Positions 51,101-57,100 of a stretch of 64,000 nt of DNA are shown here, in pieces (positions within the stretch are counted from its first letter, which is position 1; each line of letters starts with the position of its first letter). Under the pieces are notes generated by a model that saw nothing but the letters and a program-made list of their open reading frames with translations, did not search any database and was not told the DNA's origin. The position numbers and the translations under genes were made by a program. This DNA is from Cryptomeria japonica (taxonomy: Eukaryota; Streptophyta; Pinopsida; Cupressales; Cupressaceae): assembly GCF_030272615.1 (NCBI RefSeq), contig NC_081413.1, positions 159,276,849 to 159,340,848 on the forward strand, written 5' to 3'.

Positions 51101-54100
51101 CTTCTTTCTCCACTTTAGATATTGAGAGTGATGATGAGGATTCACCTCATCCCTCTCCTAGTCATCATTTAAAGACAAGGAAAATCTCATTTAGATTCAA
51201 CTATAGGTCCACTTTGGGTTCTATAGACCTTGTAGGTTGTAGGTGATTGTGTTGGGGATCCATCAAACACTAGGAGGATGTATTTGTAGTTTCAAGGACT
51301 TCCACATGTTTTCATTTCTTTTGCCTCTAATCCAGTATCTTTCTAGGAGGCATTTGACATTTCTGAGTGGGATGTAACCATGCAAGAGGAGTACTGCTCT
51401 TTGGTTAAGAACCACACTTAGGACTTTGTCCACTTTCCTAAGGGAAGGAAGCTTGTTCAATGGATAAGTTCAAAGCATTGTTTGACTCACACTTGTTATC
51501 ATTGTAGCATAACACTAGGGGGTTCACTAGATAGACCATGAGGGGGATCTATTTGTGGTAGCTTCTATCTCTCTCTCTCTTTGGGGGGCTTCTTTTCTTT
51601 GGTGGGGATCTATTTGTGGTAGCTTCTATCTCTCTCTCTCTTTGGGGGGCTTCTTTTCTTTGGTGGGGATCTATTTGTACCAGAGTTACAGGACTCTGCA
51701 AGTCTGGCCCAAACTCTGTGAGTCCAGAGGCGGGTCGACTCTGCAGAGTCCAGTGGACCCTGGACTCAGACTTGGCCGAGTCTGCCGAGTCTGGAATCAT
51801 GTACAAGCTACAGTAATGTCCTCTTGTAACTTTTTTCATGAGTGTTTGATAGGTTTTTGAAAAAGGTATTTTCAGGACTCCATAACGTTATTTCCAGCCA
51901 TGTCAATGTTGAAGAAGTGGAATAGAAATCTTATGAACTAGTTGAATTCCTTTATGTAAGAAATTGTAGTGCAACATCGGAACACATGATTGATTGGTTA
52001 ATCTCACAAGTCAGGCCTGATTGTAGACAAAGAGTTTGTGAAGGAGAAAAGAGATGTTACGACTTTTAATGGGACCATTAGTATCAAAGTGACAGGCATA
52101 TTGCATAGATGGTGTGTGGAATGGAATCTAAACTGTCTTATTAAGAATCAAATTGACATTCATCCCTCCAAAATGATTTTTTTTTTAAAGAAAAGAGTCA
52201 AACTGGAAACATTAGAAAGCATAGACCAAATATAGAGTAGAATTTTTTCTTCTAGATTTGTGCTCAGCTTTGTCAAGAAGTAAACTACATTGTGTGATAT
52301 ATGTGCCATTCCACACAATGATGCAACGATTTTATACATTGTATTCTACCACACAAAATACTAACTATAAGAGAATACATGAATGAATCATAAAAAGGCA
52401 TATGGGAAGTGAAACAAGTTTTAAATCCTTAAACTTTGAATTTCTTGGGTTTTTCAATTTGCCAAGTCTTGGCCGAGTTTTTGCCGAGTCTGGGTGCCGA
52501 GTTCGAGTCAAAAATCAGCTTGCCGAGTCCAAGCTGAGTCAGAGTCTTGTAACTATGATTTGTACATGGGTACCCCATTAGGTTTCATTTGCTGAGATCC
52601 ATCTTTTCATCCACTGAATTTTCGCTTGATGGGGTTCCTTGGTTACTATGTATTTTCCTACATGTTTACTTTAGCTTGCTTAGTTGTTGTGTGTGGGTCA
52701 TGATAAAGTTAGATGGCATCTTCCATGAGTGTAACTCCTACCTATTTTTGGTAGGTGGAGTTACTTTTCTCATTGGTTGGTTTTGTCTCCCTTCTTTTCT
52801 ATATATGTATTCACTCTTCTAGATTTTTATTCATTCATGCTATTGTGAGCATTCTTTATGCTATTTTGCCTATTGTAGGTATTGTCTTTTGAGAAATTTC
52901 TACATATCTCTCGTATTGTTAGAAACAAACTCTGTTATGCTACTTTGATTTTTTAATCATCTATTTTAACAGTTTTATTATATCTACTCTTTGCACTCGG
53001 TTTGGGGTTAATCTCTGTTTTACAGTTTCTAACATGCATTGTATCTTGTGTTATTCATTTAGAATATTGAGATTTCTTTGAATATGTAGACACCTTTTGA
53101 ACTGTAGAAAGTGGCCATAATGACAAGATTTAGAGATCTCTAAAATCAATTGGAATCTTGCAATTTGCAAATTACAAATCATAAAGTAGTCATAGAAATA
53201 AAGACATTACAATCTTGGGGTAATTTTGAGTCTAATTTATGATCAATTTAGTCAGCTTTGGTGGATTTTAATCTTGCCAATATGTCTACAGTGTAGATCC
53301 ATAGATGTTCATGTATCTCAACCCATGTATAGGTATCTTATATATAAAATTTGTCTATTGGAAATTGAAGAGATCAGAGTAAGCAGTTTGATATACAGGA
53401 GTCCATTGTCCTACTCATTTTGCAGGGTACATGTTAACTTTGATACTCGTTTGCTTGTTGATGGTGCCACAATATTTATATTCAGTGAATATACACTGCA
53501 CTTTTAATTTGTTTTCGTATTTAAGTAAAGGCATAACTGTTTCTTGATTTGTCAAACTTTTTTGGACAATACTTACAGAATAGTTTTTTCATTTTTTATT
53601 CTTTCCATGGGATGTCTTAGGATATTTAGTGACTTGAGATTCTGGCTTTTGTAGCTGCATTCTTGCAGAAGTCAGACACATATTACCTTTTAGATATTAA
53701 TGTGAATGCAATTAAACATATATAAAGAGTCCTGCCCAAGATTGAGGAATTTAATCTCATTGTATTTTCCATTTCACAAAAGTGTGATATTTATAAAGCT
53801 GAATTATTCGTTTTTCTTCTCTAGCTGGACATGCGTAATTTCCTAAATACACCCAGTGGGCTACCTAAACCAGAATTATCAGCAAATGGGGGAGTTGATG
53901 CTGAACCGCCTGCTACTCCATTGGGTGGACGTACGGTATGGTCACTTTTTGTTGTCTTTGTCTTCCAGGTTTAGAGTGTGGTTATGGTTCAAAGGCCTTT
54001 TTTTTGTGTTTTGGCTTTAATATGCTATGCCCCTTGTAGATGTATAGTGATTTTTATGCCATGAATGTTTCTTGATGACCTAAAACGGTGCTTGATCCAG

Positions 54101-57100
54101 GATGTCTTTGATCTCCCATTCCATATGGCCAGAGATCAAATTGAACAAAGTTTGCGAACAAAAATGGCTTCGATAAAGGTATAGCATGCTAGCTTGGATA
54201 TATTGTAAATGCTTATGTGTCATAGCATGATAGTTGAAGTAAATCAATTTTTTTTTTTAATCCCACAAACTTTATGGTCATAATATGGTTACTACAAATG
54301 ATAAGAACAATCAATCTTGGCTTCCTTGATGCTGCTATAATTGTACATTCTGTTATAATAAAGGAACGCATGCTTCAATTACAAGAAGCACAAAAGGGAG
54401 CCCAAGTCACTTGTGAAGCTAGCGAACGTGAGCTAGAGTTGGAAGCACAACTTGTTGAAGCCCGCAGTATCATTCAAGAACAGGTATCAGCTTTATGATC
54501 TTCTGCACTTGTATGATCCAGTGCCATTTTGTTTTTTCTTCATTTATATATGTGTTGTTTTTTTCCTAAGCATGGCTTGGAGTTTTTATGAACTGACAAT
54601 TACTTTCATGCTTTTTTCCTTTTTTGAGTTACTTTTGTTCTTAAATAAACTTTCATAATGTTTTAATTCTTCATCCAATAATTGTTAGAATGTGGAAAAT
54701 CTGTATCAGTGGACCTTTTTGAGTTACCAACACTTGTAGTATACAATGTGTTATGTGGAGTGCACCATAGGGATGTGTCCCTTGGGGTCTGAGGTTGTCC
54801 TAAACATCCCATGACAAGATGGGGACAAAATATCCCTCTACTATTTGCTGACAAAAATGCGTATGTCCCTGTCAGATTGGAACACCCTGTTTCTAGAGAA
54901 ATGTCTGAGGATGGCAAGGAGCGATTGTAAGCATGTCCCTCATCCATCTTGGCATCCCTGAACACAATACACAAAAAGTTAAAATAACAACAAAAAAACT
55001 AAAATAACCCTAATAGTTAATAATTTAATAGTAATACTAGAAGGGGGTTAATCAAGCTGCTCCCCTTAACAGAACCCTTAACCGTAAGATTTGTATTTTG
55101 CTGTCTTTGCAGTTCTGAGTTTTATTGTTTACTTCAGCATCTTGTATATAAAATTGTCAATTAAGTTATCAATGCGTTTTAATCATTGATCATATGGCAT
55201 AATGTTACAACTTACCCTGTTAATCAATTTTTCATCATGGAATCTGGATCAAGTTTTTTCTTTGATTGATAAAATGAGGGTTGCGATTATGGTTCTCTCA
55301 CCGAAAAAATGGCCATAACTAGCAAGAGCTAAAATTCAAATAGCTGAGACAGAATTCAACTAAAATCGGGATATTCCAAAATCATTAATAGTTTATTTCT
55401 AGTTTTTACATATATACATTGCATGCTATACAAATTCCCAGATTTTTGCGCTACTGATAACTAGCATTCAACTATTGCAAAATGGTGTTCATTTGAATCA
55501 CCATTCCATGCATGTCGATTACCAACAACCAAGCAAAATATCCCAAAATTGATCTGGATATTTTAAAATTTAAAGCCCACCTGCTCCACTGTGCTTGACA
55601 CAAGAAGCAAAAAATACTTTCCTAAGACACCTCAAAACACACAAAATTAGTGTACTTGATTTGGATGAATGTAATCACACGTGGACTAGCAGGAGACTAT
55701 GGGGTATTACCCAACCATGTAACATTGGAAAGCCTCAATTTGATCCAAGACTATGCATCTTCTATATATTGCATCCTTTTGACAGACCGGGAGACTATGG
55801 GGTATTACCCAACCATGTAACATTGGAAAGCCTCAATTTGATCCAAGACTATGCATCTTCTATATATTGCATCCTTTTGACAGACCGAAAATCAAGCACT
55901 TGGTTAGCTCAGGCAGGGTCACTTTGCATGCCACCCAAGAATACCATCATTGTGCATTATTCACAGCAGATGGATGCACTTAGCATAATCTTTGCAGAAA
56001 TATTTCAGCTTTTCCTGTTGCTCAAAGATGAGCAAAATTTTGTGGTGTAGTATCAGAATTTCCTGTGTTGTTCTTGCCTCATGCTTAGGTTCCAATTCCA
56101 CCTTCCCTTGCATAGGTTTTGCATTCAAGAATCCCTAGGGAGTCCAAACTCCATCACCATGACCTGCTCAAGATTTCCATTGCACACTTAGCATTAACTA
56201 ACCATTGCCACTTGTTTGACCTGGAAATTATTCTCAATGGAAGCCTTGGTATGTTTTAACACCTATATTCATTGTGCAGGGATCACCAAGGACACACTGA
56301 AACATGCCAAGAGTGTTACTGCACAGGTGCCTTTGAGCCATCAGTCAGACTGCCACAAGGAAAGCTCTCTGCCATTTCCAGATGCCAAAATAGCTGCAAC
56401 CTCTGAAAACCTCTCAAGAAGAAAACCGAATAGAGCCTGCATAGAGAGTGTAGTTAACAATGGGGAGGTTTTTAAAAACAGTGGCAGAGCAGAAAGATTA
56501 GTTTGGAGGAAGAGTAGAGCTTGCCAAGCTCAGAGATAATTATCCTTACAAATTTACATTATAGAATAGACCTTTTGTCCCAATCACTTTAATTAAAGCT
56601 TCCTCAAGAATCATCTGACACCATCCTCTTTTACAGTAAAACATTTGGAACAAGTTATCAATATTACTAAAATAAATTTCAGCTTGTTTTTAGTTGAGAT
56701 ATTAATTTATATAATATTTTAAATTGCTGATTTTTTTTTTAATAGTCACTCCCTAGCTGTGCCTGAAACTCGGGGAAAGTTTTGCCATCCTTCAAACTGA
56801 ATTCCAGTGTCGCTGAAGCTAAAAGAAACACAGGTTGTGTGTAACTTGCATAGTTGAAACTTGATCATGCATCGTGTAAGTGTAAATTATATTAACTTGT
56901 GCCACATGGGTTAGGTCTTACTACCCATAAGTTCGTATTTTATATCTTGAATGGTGTGTAGAGAAAAGCTACGTCTCTCATTATCTTGAGTAGAAAAGAT
57001 ATCCATGTTTTCTCTTATTTCTTTATGCCCTAGATTGAGTGATATCCTTTTTGTGTCTTTAGATGCCACTGACATATTGGTGTTCTCATTTATGCTTGTG

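Noticed and set aside
51549-51860. Open frames across the tctctctc repeat
   Set aside because: Produced by a 61-bp tandem duplication plus a hAT terminus; no protein similarity.
55595-56050. 151-codon open frame
   Set aside because: It spans a perfect 98-bp tandem duplication and shows no recognisable domain or family match.
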